21,961 nucleotides of DNA from an uncultured Oscillospiraceae bacterium. Its GTDB lineage: Bacteria > Bacillota > Clostridia > Oscillospirales > Oscillospiraceae. The stretch is from NCBI GenBank assembly GCA_910577915.1, contig CAJTOM010000043.1, positions 1 to 21,961 of the forward strand, given 5' to 3'. Shown here piece by piece: positions 14,126-20,896 of the stretch. How positions within the stretch are numbered: position 1 is the stretch's first letter; each line of letters begins with the position of its first letter. The position numbers were made by a program, and so were the translations under genes. Under the pieces are notes generated by a model, which saw nothing but the letters and a program-made list of their open reading frames with translations, ran no database searches and was not told where the DNA came from.

Positions 14126-14298
14126 AAAATTACCGGAGCTTCTGCCCCGGCAGGAGGGGAGGGATGACCATGGAATCGGATGTGCCGCCCATGAACAGGG
14201 CGGTTCCAGCATGTGTGTGGTCCCGGCATCCCTCGCGTGCCGGGGCGTAGTCTCCGGCTTCCAGCGTCATGGGGCCGGATTGGAAAAGGAGGTCATCT
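14126..14298 (+). ncRNA. Structured nhaC leader, candidate cation (Na+-type) riboswitch
   Basis: The leader between the promoter and the nhaC start folds into nested helices. P1 is CCGGAG (14133-14138) with CTCCGG (14252-14257). P2 is GCCCCGGCA (14144-14152) with TGCCGGGGC (14238-14246). P3 is AGGGATG (14160-14166) with CATCCCT (14227-14233), extended by ACCA/TGGT (14167-14170/14218-14221). P4 is TGGAA (14171-14175) with TTCCA (14204-14208), and P5 is CCGCCC (14185-14190) with GGGCGG (14198-14203). GATGACC (14163-14169), inside P3, is exactly complementary to GGTCATC (14291-14297), which overlaps the end of the nhaC Shine-Dalgarno sequence, offering a translation switch. Position before a Na+/H+ antiporter suggests a Na+ or Li+ riboswitch class (DUF1646/Na+-I or nhaA-I/II), but I could not verify a consensus. 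Confidence 0.65.
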
Positions 14299-15786
14299 AT
14301 GCCCCATCGTACCCATCACCGACACCACCGCAAGCCTACGGCGGGAGAATCCTATTTCTGCCTGGGGCTCGTCGGAATCCTGATTTTTATTGCAACACTT
14401 TTAGGTGCGCCCATCCAGTTCGGTATCATTCTGGCCGCCGCCGCCTCGTTTTTTATGTCTCTTCGCCTGGGCTTTTCCTGGCGGGAGATGGAGGAGGCTG
14501 TCTGTGTCCGGATTGGAAAACTCAGCAGTACGATGCTCATCATGTGGATGATCGGCTTCCTCTTGGGCGCCATGCTCTACAGCGGTTTGCTGCCCATGCT
14601 GGTCTACTACGGCTTCCAGATCATCAGCCCGCACCGTCTCTACCTCAGCGCACTGCTCGTGTGCATGCTTATGTCCACAATGACGGGCTCCAGCTGGTCA
14701 TCCGCCGGCACTGCCGGCGTGGCCTGCATGGCTCTGGCGCATGGACACGGTGCGAATCTGGCAATCATGGCGGGAGCCGTGGTAGCGGGCTCTGTCTTTG
14801 GGGACAAGATCTCTCCGATGTCCGAGACCACCAATCTCGCCCCCGCCTGTGTGGGTACGGATCTGTGGAGCCATATCCGAAGCCAGCTGTGGACAACGGT
14901 CCCGGCGATGGTCATCGCCGCGGCGCTGTTCGCCGTACTCGGCTGGGACCTGCGCACCGGCAGCGAGGCGCTTCCGCAGACAGCGGTGACCATTATGGAG
15001 CAGCTGGATGAACTTTTCCAGTGGAACATAATCCTCATCCTCCCGATCATTGTGCTGCTGGTCATGGCCCTTTTGAAAAAGCCTGTTGTGCCGGCAATGT
15101 TTATCTGCGGCCTCCTCTGCATCGTTCTGGGCCGCATGGTCCAGGGCTTTGATCTCTCTATTGGCTTCACAGCTGCGATCACAGGCTTCAGCGCCGATGC
15201 CATCGCCCCTGCGGGGATGGTTCTGGACGGCAAGGTGTCCTACATCCTCAACCGGGGCGGCATGACAGGCATGGTGTCCGTGATTCTGATCTGTTTCTGC
15301 GGATTCTCCATGACCACCATCCTCACCCACGCTGGCTTTCTGGAGAAAGCGATTGAGCCGCTGGTGCAGAATCTGAATACGCGCTGGAAGACGATGCTGA
15401 CTGCGGAACTCGCGACGCTCCTGGTCCTGTCCATCGGCGGAATCTCTTACGTCAGCTCAGTCTTTGTAGGCGAGGCGTGGAAAAAACCGTTCTTGAAAAA
15501 CGGAATGGGGAAGCCGTGCCTCTCGCGGACACTGGAGGATGTTGGCACCTGCTGCTCCAGTATTATTCCGTGGTGTTCTTCGGCGGTGTTTTTCTCCGCA
15601 ACATTGGATGTGCCCGTATGGGGAGCGGAGGGGTTTGCGCCATACAGCGTACTGCCCTTTGTGTGTCCGGCGGCGGCGCTTCTCCTTGCCGTATTCGGCG
15701 TTGGGATCAGCCGGATTTCTCCAGAGGAACAGGCGGAAGAACTGGCAGAGATTGAAGAGGAGGAGAACGAGGCCTTCGTTGCGTAA
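14299..15786 (+). CDS. nhaC: NhaC-family Na+/H+ antiporter
   Basis: A 495-residue integral membrane protein of the NhaC ion-transporter family, expected to exchange Na+ for H+ at the cytoplasmic membrane (family members can also exchange organic acids such as malate/lactate). About a dozen hydrophobic segments are visible. The family signature is intact: MTGSSWSSAGTAGVACM (about 129-145) and GSVFGDKISPMSETTNLAPA (about 163-182), with the second-half counterpart SIGGISYVSSVFVGEAWKKPF. The N-terminus is His/Arg-rich (PHRTHHRHHRK) and the C-terminus strongly acidic. The ATG at 14299 follows AGGAGG (14287-14292) at six bases; an in-frame ATG at 14269 lacks an RBS. It is preceded by a structured leader. 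A bulged inverted repeat follows. Confidence 0.9.
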   Translation: MPHRTHHRHHRKPTAGESYFCLGLVGILIFIATLLGAPIQFGIILAAAASFFMSLRLGFSWREMEEAVCVRIGKLSSTMLIMWMIGFLLGAMLYSGLLPMLVYYGFQIISPHRLYLSALLVCMLMSTMTGSSWSSAGTAGVACMALAHGHGANLAIMAGAVVAGSVFGDKISPMSETTNLAPACVGTDLWSHIRSQLWTTVPAMVIAAALFAVLGWDLRTGSEALPQTAVTIMEQLDELFQWNIILILPIIVLLVMALLKKPVVPAMFICGLLCIVLGRMVQGFDLSIGFTAAITGFSADAIAPAGMVLDGKVSYILNRGGMTGMVSVILICFCGFSMTTILTHAGFLEKAIEPLVQNLNTRWKTMLTAELATLLVLSIGGISYVSSVFVGEAWKKPFLKNGMGKPCLSRTLEDVGTCCSSIIPWCSSAVFFSATLDVPVWGAEGFAPYSVLPFVCPAAALLLAVFGVGISRISPEEQAEELAEIEEEENEAFVA

Positions 15787-15801
15787 ATCTTATACTTTAT
15801 T

Positions 15802-15836
15802 GAGAGGCTGGAAAGCTTGGTGCTTCCCGGCCTCTC
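15802..15836 (+). terminator. Bulged hairpin after nhaC, possible terminator
   Basis: GAGAGGC (15802-15808) pairs with GCCTCTC (15830-15836), with a GGAAAGC/GCTTCC inner helix carrying a one-base bulge. It lies 16 bases after the nhaC stop. There is no T tract, so termination is uncertain. Confidence 0.45.
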
Positions 15837-15918
15837 GGACTGTCAGAGAAGTTGCGGTATTGGGTTGCGCGCAGGCATCTACCTGGCTGGCCGGACCGGA
15901 CTTTTTGCGGAGCGGGCC

Positions 15919-15947
15919 TTGACAGGCGGAGGTGGGTGTGCTATGAT
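15919..15947 (+). promoter_or_regulatory. Sigma-A promoter of the HAAS-PadR operon
   Basis: TTGACA (15919-15924), 17 bases, TATGAT (15942-15947). The leader is about 50 bases long. Confidence 0.85.
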
Positions 15948-16004
15948 AACGGCAGATACTGATTATTAAACAGTAGTATCGCACAGTAGAAAGGGTGACG
16001 TACA

Positions 16005-17735
16005 ATGAAAAGGTTTCAGCTCCGCCAGGGGGAGCCGGCGGACGAGGCGGCGTATCTGGACAGGCTGGGGAAATGTCTGGTGGGCTGGCTTCCTGAGTCA
16101 CAGGTGCTGGAGGTCCTGTCGGACTACCGGGAGCAGTTTCAGGTAGGCCGGGAGCGGGGGAGGACGGATGCGGAGATAACGGCTGCCATGGGCGCTCCCG
16201 GGGACGTGGCCAGGGGGCTGCTGGCGGAGGAGCCCTCCGCGAAAACGGCGGGGCTCCGGCAGACCGGGCTGTGGGCGGCGGCGCTGGCGCTGTGCTGCGG
16301 CTTTCTGTGGATCAATCTGAGCGCCTACGCCTTCCAGTACGGGGCGGTGCTCTTTCTCCCTCTGGCGTCGTCGGTACTGTTCCTGCTGCTGCGGGGCGGG
16401 GCGCGGGTGGAGCTGGAGAGACGGTTCCCCAACGGGCGGACGGTCTCGCCGGCGCTGGGGTACTACGTCCCCTTTGGACTGGTGCTGGTGTTTGAGGCGG
16501 CGGAGGAGATCCTGCATCTGCTGAGCCGGATCGGACGGCTGCCGGAGCAGGTGGGACCGTATTTTGTAGGTGAGGTCAACATGATTTTCATTCTCGCCCT
16601 GGAGGCCGTGCTGGTGGTGCTGCTGGCCGTTTCGCTCTGGCGCAGCACGGCGGTCTCCATCCGCTGCTTTCCCGGCGTCATCCATATCTTCGGCGCGGGC
16701 AGCGCGGCCTTCTTTGTCTATCTCTACCACATGACTCCCTTCCTGGAGGACCCATGGAGCCCCCAGGAGGCGCTGGTGATGGCCCTGCTGCCCTACGGAG
16801 TGGGGCTGGCGACGGCCCTGGCGTTCCAGCGGTGGGTGGACGGAAAAAAGCCCCTGCCCCGGATCTTCCGGGACGGGGCCGTGAGCTGGCGGGATTGGCA
16901 CCACCGGCTGGGGGTGAGCCTGCTGGGCTGGTTTGACGCGGAGCAGGCGATAGAGGTGCTGGAGGACTACCAGGAGCAGTACGAGCTGGGCCGGGAACAG
17001 GGCAGAAGTGAGGAGGAACTGCTCTCCGCCCTGGGCCGCCCGGAGGCGGTGGTCCGGGACCTGCTGGCGGAGGACCGGCGGGCCCGGCTGCGCCGCCGCA
17101 GGACGCGGGGCTGGGCGGTGTTGGCAGCGGCGGCGGGCTGGGTGCTGCTGGAGCTGATGGCGACCTTTGAGTTTGGCGATGGGATGCTGTTTGGGCAGTA
17201 CCTCCGGTGGCACACGAAGGAGATCGGCTGCATCGCCCTGGCGGCGGGGACGGCGGCCCTGCTGGCCCTGCTGCACGGCAGGGAGCGGGCGGTCCTGGAG
17301 CGGCGCTTTCCGCCGGAGAAGCGGCCCGGCATCTGGGTGCTCCTGCTGCCGGTGGTGTGCGTGGCCGTGCTGAGCGGGCTTGTGTGGTACTGCGCCGCCC
17401 AGTCCTGGACTGGCCTCAATCGGCCCGGGTACTACCTCGGGCTGTGTATTGAGGACTCCACCATCCTGCTGAGCGTGCTGATGCTCTGGGCGCTGGTGCG
17501 CTGCCGCGCCGGGTCCATCCGGTATCTGCCCGCCGTCATCCACGCCGCCGGGTGCATCGCCGGCATGCTCTGTGCCGGGATTTTCCTCAAGGGCATGGAT
17601 TTCGACGCTGTCCCGGATATGAGGCGGGTGCAGTGGTATCTCCCCTGGCTTCTGCCCTACATAGTGGGGGCGGCGCTGGCTGCGGGAGCGGGCCTGGTTC
17701 TCCGGCTTGCCGGGAGGTCCCGAAAGGGGGCGTGA
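16005..17735 (+). CDS. Tandem-duplicated HAAS (DUF1700-like) membrane signalling protein
   Basis: A 576-residue protein made of two similar halves. Each opens with a helical HAAS domain (HTH-associated alpha-helical signalling): residues about 13-70 (LDRLGKCLVGWLPESQVLEV, YREQFQVGRERGRTDAEI) and about 296-355 (HHRLGVSLLGWFDAEQAIEV, YQEQYELGREQGRSEEEL). Each is followed by about six TMs, for roughly 12 in all. The membrane parts also repeat, for example VELERRFP versus AVLERRFP and SIRCFPGVIHIFG versus SIRYLPAVIHAAG, so the whole module of about 285 residues was duplicated. HAAS proteins are encoded beside PadR regulators and are thought to signal with them; here PadR starts two bases after the stop, but downstream rather than in the more usual upstream position. 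The effector and signal are unknown. Confidence 0.8.
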   Translation: MKRFQLRQGEPADEAAYLDRLGKCLVGWLPESQVLEVLSDYREQFQVGRERGRTDAEITAAMGAPGDVARGLLAEEPSAKTAGLRQTGLWAAALALCCGFLWINLSAYAFQYGAVLFLPLASSVLFLLLRGGARVELERRFPNGRTVSPALGYYVPFGLVLVFEAAEEILHLLSRIGRLPEQVGPYFVGEVNMIFILALEAVLVVLLAVSLWRSTAVSIRCFPGVIHIFGAGSAAFFVYLYHMTPFLEDPWSPQEALVMALLPYGVGLATALAFQRWVDGKKPLPRIFRDGAVSWRDWHHRLGVSLLGWFDAEQAIEVLEDYQEQYELGREQGRSEEELLSALGRPEAVVRDLLAEDRRARLRRRRTRGWAVLAAAAGWVLLELMATFEFGDGMLFGQYLRWHTKEIGCIALAAGTAALLALLHGRERAVLERRFPPEKRPGIWVLLLPVVCVAVLSGLVWYCAAQSWTGLNRPGYYLGLCIEDSTILLSVLMLWALVRCRAGSIRYLPAVIHAAGCIAGMLCAGIFLKGMDFDAVPDMRRVQWYLPWLLPYIVGAALAAGAGLVLRLAGRSRKGA

Positions 17736-17737
17736 GC

Positions 17738-18052
17738 ATGGATGCGCAGATGAAAAAGGGGGTTCTGGAGCTGTGCCTGCTCCAATGCCTATCCGGTGAG
17801 CCGAAATATGGCTACGATGTGATACAGACGATGCGCGCCTACTTCCCGGAGGTGACGGAGAGCACTTTCTACGCCGTGCTCCGCCGCCTGCACAAGGAGG
17901 GCGCGGCGGAGACCTTCCAAGGCAGCGCGTCCAACGGGCCGGTGCGGAAGTACTACCGCCTCACCGATCAGGGCCGGGAGCAGCTGGAGCAACTGGCGGA
18001 GGACTGGCGGCGGCTGAGGGAGATTACCGAGGCGCTGGGGATTGGACGGTGA
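17738..18052 (+). CDS. PadR-family transcriptional regulator
   Basis: A 104-residue winged-helix repressor: KKGVLELCLLQCLSGEPKYGYDVIQTMRAYFPEVTESTFYAVLRRLHKEG is the PadR domain with the characteristic YGY and the S(T/L)FY.VLRRL recognition helix, then a wing (GPVRKYYRLTDQGREQL) and one C-terminal dimerisation helix (PadR subfamily 2 size). The ATG at 17738 follows AAGGGGG by seven bases; an in-frame GTG at 17732 and longer upstream frames overlap the HAAS gene and were not used. It is cotranscribed with the HAAS membrane protein, the expected partner. Confidence 0.93.
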   Translation: MDAQMKKGVLELCLLQCLSGEPKYGYDVIQTMRAYFPEVTESTFYAVLRRLHKEGAAETFQGSASNGPVRKYYRLTDQGREQLEQLAEDWRRLREITEALGIGR

Positions 18053-18097
18053 GGGGCGGAGGCGTTGCCGCAACGAGCGGAATTGAAGTTTTGGGGC

Positions 18098-18126
18098 TTG
18101 TCAGGGGCGGAGGCTTGGGTTATAAT
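18098..18126 (+). promoter_or_regulatory. Sigma-A promoter of the acetyltransferase gene
   Basis: TTGTCA (18098-18103), 17 bases, TATAAT (18121-18126). Confidence 0.82.
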
Positions 18127-18180
18127 GGGGGCGCGCTGACGTGCCAGCCATATTTGGTTTTACAATAGGGAGGAACCGCT

Positions 18181-18783
18181 ATGAGTAGCCACGACCAGCT
18201 CCACACGGGGGAGCTCTACCTGCCGATGGACCCCTCGATTCTGGAGGAGCAGCTGGCCTGCCTGGACAGGCTCTATACGTTTAATCAGACCCGGCCCACA
18301 GAGCTGGAGCGGCGGCAGGCGCTGCTCCGGGAGATGTTCGCGGAGGTGGGGGAGGACTGCTATGTGGAGCCGCCCCTGCACACCAACTTCGGCGGGCGGC
18401 ACGTCCACTTCGGGCGGCAGGTCTACGCCAACTTCAATCTGACCCTGGTGGACGACACCCACATCTATGTGGGCGACTGCACCATGTTCGGGCCCAACGT
18501 GGTGGTGGCCACGGCGGGACACCCCATCCTGCCGGAACTGCGGGAGCAGGGGTACCAGTTCAACATGCCCGTGCACATCGGCCGCAACTGCTGGCTGGGG
18601 GCGGGGGTCATCGTCCTGCCCGGCGTGACCATCGGGGACAACGTGGTGGTGGGCGCGGGCAGCGTGGTCACCAAGGACCTGCCGGACAACGTGGTGGCGG
18701 TGGGCAACCCCTGCAGGGTGCTGCGGGAGGTGGGGGAGCGGGACCGGCAGTTCTACTACAGGGACCGGCGGATTCAGCTGTGA
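18181..18783 (+). CDS. Sugar O-acetyltransferase (LacA/Maa type, left-handed beta helix)
   Basis: A 200-residue cytoplasmic acetyl-CoA-dependent transferase of the galactoside/maltose O-acetyltransferase family. The N-terminal Mac-type helical region (ELYLPMDPSILEEQLACLDRLYTFNQTRP) is followed by hexapeptide repeats from about residue 62 to 175 (IGRNCWLGAGVIVLPGVTIGDNVVVGAGSVV). Catalytic H114 lies in ATAGHP. Such enzymes acetylate non-metabolisable sugars, probably for detoxification; the actual acceptor here is unknown. RBS GGGAGG lies upstream of the ATG. The stop lies four bases from the convergent mntP stop and no terminator is visible between them. Confidence 0.92.
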   Translation: MSSHDQLHTGELYLPMDPSILEEQLACLDRLYTFNQTRPTELERRQALLREMFAEVGEDCYVEPPLHTNFGGRHVHFGRQVYANFNLTLVDDTHIYVGDCTMFGPNVVVATAGHPILPELREQGYQFNMPVHIGRNCWLGAGVIVLPGVTIGDNVVVGAGSVVTKDLPDNVVAVGNPCRVLREVGERDRQFYYRDRRIQL

Positions 18784-18787
18784 CCGC

Positions 18788-19354
18788 CTACCCCAGAAGC
18801 CCCAGGTGCTCCAGGAGGATCTTCAGGCCGATCAGGCACAGAATCGCCCCCCCGGCCAGAGTGGCCCCCCGCTTGTAGCGGGCGCCGAAGCGGCAGCCGA
18901 TCCACACCCCCGCCAGGGACAGGGAAAAGGTAGTGCACCCGATGAGGCCCGCCGCTGGGAGGATGGACACCTGCAGAAAGGCGAAGGTGATCCCCACCGC
19001 CAGAGCGTCGATGCTGGTGGCCACCGCCAGCATCACCAGCTCCCGGAGGTCAAAGCGGCCGGAGGCGGGGGACGACTCCTCCTCGTGGAGGGCGTCCCAG
19101 AGCATCTTGCCGCCTATGTAGCCCAGCAGCAGGAAGGCGATCCAGTGGTCGATGCTGGTGATGTAGGACTCAAACTGCCGGCCCAGGACCCAGCCCAGCA
19201 GGGGCATGGCCGCCTGGAAGCCGCCAAAGAGCAGGGCGATTACCGCGCCCTGCCGCCAGCGCATGGTCCGCATGCCCAGCCCCTTGCACACCGCCGCCGC
19301 GAAGGCGTCCATGCTCAGGCCCACGCCGATGAGAAACAGTTCCGCAAATCCCAT
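18788..19354 (-). CDS. mntP: Manganese efflux pump MntP
   Basis: A 188-residue, six-TM inner-membrane exporter, the same length as E. coli MntP (DUF204 family). The two repeats each carry the conserved acidic motif: LSMDAFAAAVCKGLGM in TM1 (about 14-29) and ATSIDALAVGITFAF (about 114-128), matching the metal-binding Asp residues of the family. The ATG at 19354 follows AAGGAG by about nine bases; an in-frame extension to 19459 runs through the terminator hairpin of the leader and is rejected. Expression is expected to rise with Mn2+ via the yybP-ykoY riboswitch upstream, which strongly supports the functional call. Confidence 0.95.
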   Translation of the reverse strand: MGFAELFLIGVGLSMDAFAAAVCKGLGMRTMRWRQGAVIALLFGGFQAAMPLLGWVLGRQFESYITSIDHWIAFLLLGYIGGKMLWDALHEEESSPASGRFDLRELVMLAVATSIDALAVGITFAFLQVSILPAAGLIGCTTFSLSLAGVWIGCRFGARYKRGATLAGGAILCLIGLKILLEHLGLLG

Positions 19355-19396
19355 GATGTTTTTCTCCTTTGTCTCTTGTACTGTCATATGGCCCGC

Positions 19397-19433
19397 AAAA
19401 ACAGACCAGCCAGGCGCGCCGCGCCTGGCTGGT
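19397..19433 (-). terminator. Riboswitch-controlled terminator upstream of mntP
   Basis: ACCAGCCAGGCGC and its exact complement form a 13-bp stem (19405-19417 with 19421-19433) around a three-base loop. On the minus strand it is followed by CTGTTTTTG. It sits between the riboswitch aptamer and the mntP start, so it acts in the leader. On the plus strand TTTTTT follows too (19433-19438), so it may also stop plus-strand read-through. Confidence 0.88.
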
Positions 19434-19452
19434 TTTTTCCATGCACGGCGCG

Positions 19453-19556
19453 AGGCCATACATGAGTCTCGTTCATTAAGGCAAGCCAGGCGGTTGGGCC
19501 AGTGTGTTGACTTGCCGCAGGGAAGGACCCTGCCACTACTCCCCCATGAGGTATCC
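19453..19556 (-). ncRNA. yybP-ykoY manganese riboswitch of mntP
   Basis: Read on the minus strand the leader carries the conserved aptamer elements in order: GGGGGAGTAG (19545-19536), a GCAGGG/CCCTGC hairpin, GCAAGTCAACACACTGG, a closing CTTGCC, and GAACGAGAC followed by CATG near the 3' end (about 19475-19461). The outer strands (ATACC..CATG and CATGTAT..CCT) can close P1. This class binds Mn2+ and turns on manganese exporters. The promoter, aptamer, terminator and mntP order fit a transcriptional switch. CGCCTGGCT inside the aptamer (19492-19484) and CGCGCC just after it (19452-19447) can both pair with the terminator's 5' arm; which acts as antiterminator is not clear. Confidence 0.92.
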
Positions 19557-19558
19557 TA

Positions 19559-19588
19559 TTTGTACCATATGGGGGCGGGGGTTGTCAA
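19559..19588 (-). promoter_or_regulatory. Sigma-A promoter of the mntP riboswitch transcript
   Basis: Minus strand: TTGACA (19588-19583), 18 bases, TACAAA (19564-19559). It begins 12 bases after the stop codon of the upstream symporter gene. Confidence 0.75.
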
Positions 19589-19599
19589 GGGGGAAGGAG

Positions 19600-20862
19600 C
19601 TATTTGGCCTCGCGGCAGGTCAGGGCGCGCTCCAGCCAGTCCCTGCCGTCCACGAAGCGGGAGACGATGAAGGAGACCACGTAGTCCCCGGCGGAGTTGA
19701 TCATGGTGGCCGGGGGGTCCACCAGGTTGCCGATGGTGACCAGGATGGGGAAGGCCAGCTCCATCTGGTTGGGGAAGAAGATGGAGCAGATGATGTACTC
19801 GCCGATGTAGCCGCCGCCGGGCACGCCGCTCATTCCCACGGAGGACAGCACCGCCACCAGGACCACCTTGACCAGCATGCCCGCGCCCTCAAAGGGCACC
19901 CCGAAGACGCCCAGGACAAAGGCGATCTTCAGCACACAGGAGAAGCAGGAGCCGTCCATGTGCATGGTGGCGCCCAGGGGCAGGACCATGTCGGAGACGT
20001 CCTTGGAGATGCCGGTGGCTTCGGCTTCCTCCATATTGGTGGGGATGGTGGCCACGGAGGAGCAGGTGCCCAGGGATACCACGGCGGGCTTCACAATGTG
20101 GGAGAACATGACGCCGGGGCCCCGCCGCCCGCCGCCGAACCAGGCGAACAGGGGGAAGGCGATGAGCATATAGATGAGGCACAGGGGGTAGTACACCAGC
20201 AGGGCGCGGCCGTAGTTCTCCGTGATCTGGGGGCCGTAGGTGGCCACCAGGTCGGCGAAGAAGCCGAAGAAGGCGATGGGGGCGTAGTAGGTGACGATCT
20301 TCACCACCTTCAGCATCACGCCGGACAGGTCCTCCAGAAAGCGGCCCACGGGGCTGTTTTTGCCGCCGTTGAGGTTGACGCCGAAGCCGAAGAGAATGGA
20401 GAACACGATCAGCGGCAGCATGGCCCGGCGGCTGAGCAGGCCCACAAAGTCCTCAGCGGTGAAAAAGTTCACGATCATCTGGGCCATGGTGGCGTGCTCG
20501 CCGATCTCTTCGGCGGGGATGTCCGTCCAGGGGGTCAGGACCGGGGGGAAGAGGCGCATCAAACAGTACATGATCACCGCTGCGATGGCTCCAGTGACCA
20601 CAAAGGTGCCGACGGTCACCCCCATGATTTTTCCCGCCCGCCTGCGGCTCTCCATGTTGGCCACGGCGCTGGAGATGGACGCGAAGACCATGGGCACCAC
20701 AATACAGAACATGAGATTGATAAACACCGTGCCCAGAGGCTTGAGCACCGTGGCCTCGGGCCACAGCCAGCCCACGATGCAGCCCAGGACCATGGAGCCC
20801 AGCATGACCGCCAGGAAGGCGTAGTTCTTCGCCACGGCTTTTTTGTTGAGATTGCTGTTCAT
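19600..20862 (-). CDS. Dicarboxylate/amino acid:cation symporter (DAACS family)
   Basis: A 420-residue secondary transporter of the GltP/DctA/SstT superfamily, importing an amino acid or dicarboxylate with Na+ or H+. Family marks are present: the serine-rich hairpin-1 motif GTCSSVATIPTNM (about 263-275), PLGATMHMDGS (TM7, cation site) and the hairpin-2 motif SSVGMSGVPGGGYIGE, then NLVDPPATMINSAGD in TM8. The substrate cannot be fixed; the MDGS form departs from the NMDGT of glutamate transporters. Two in-frame ATGs exist: 20871 lies one base from AGGAGG, which is too close, while 20862 has ten-base spacing and is adopted. It lies 34 bases downstream of the dapF-like gene and probably shares its transcript. 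Confidence 0.9.
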   Translation of the reverse strand: MNSNLNKKAVAKNYAFLAVMLGSMVLGCIVGWLWPEATVLKPLGTVFINLMFCIVVPMVFASISSAVANMESRRRAGKIMGVTVGTFVVTGAIAAVIMYCLMRLFPPVLTPWTDIPAEEIGEHATMAQMIVNFFTAEDFVGLLSRRAMLPLIVFSILFGFGVNLNGGKNSPVGRFLEDLSGVMLKVVKIVTYYAPIAFFGFFADLVATYGPQITENYGRALLVYYPLCLIYMLIAFPLFAWFGGGRRGPGVMFSHIVKPAVVSLGTCSSVATIPTNMEEAEATGISKDVSDMVLPLGATMHMDGSCFSCVLKIAFVLGVFGVPFEGAGMLVKVVLVAVLSSVGMSGVPGGGYIGEYIICSIFFPNQMELAFPILVTIGNLVDPPATMINSAGDYVVSFIVSRFVDGRDWLERALTCREAK

Positions 20863-20896
20863 TACTTTCATTCCTCCTAAAACGCAGTATGTCGTG

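Noticed and set aside
16098..17543. A 481-codon minus-strand frame opposite the HAAS protein.
   Set aside because: Low-complexity Gln/Arg/His/Pro composition and no RBS or family pattern; the plus strand shows a clear internal protein duplication.
19355..19459. An N-terminal extension of mntP by 35 codons.
   Set aside because: It reads through the terminator stem of the riboswitch; the ATG at 19354 has an RBS and gives the exact MntP family length.
19504..20880. A 458-codon plus-strand frame opposite the symporter.
   Set aside because: It runs through the Mn2+ riboswitch and is a Gly/His/Asp-rich antisense translation; the minus strand carries conserved DAACS motifs.
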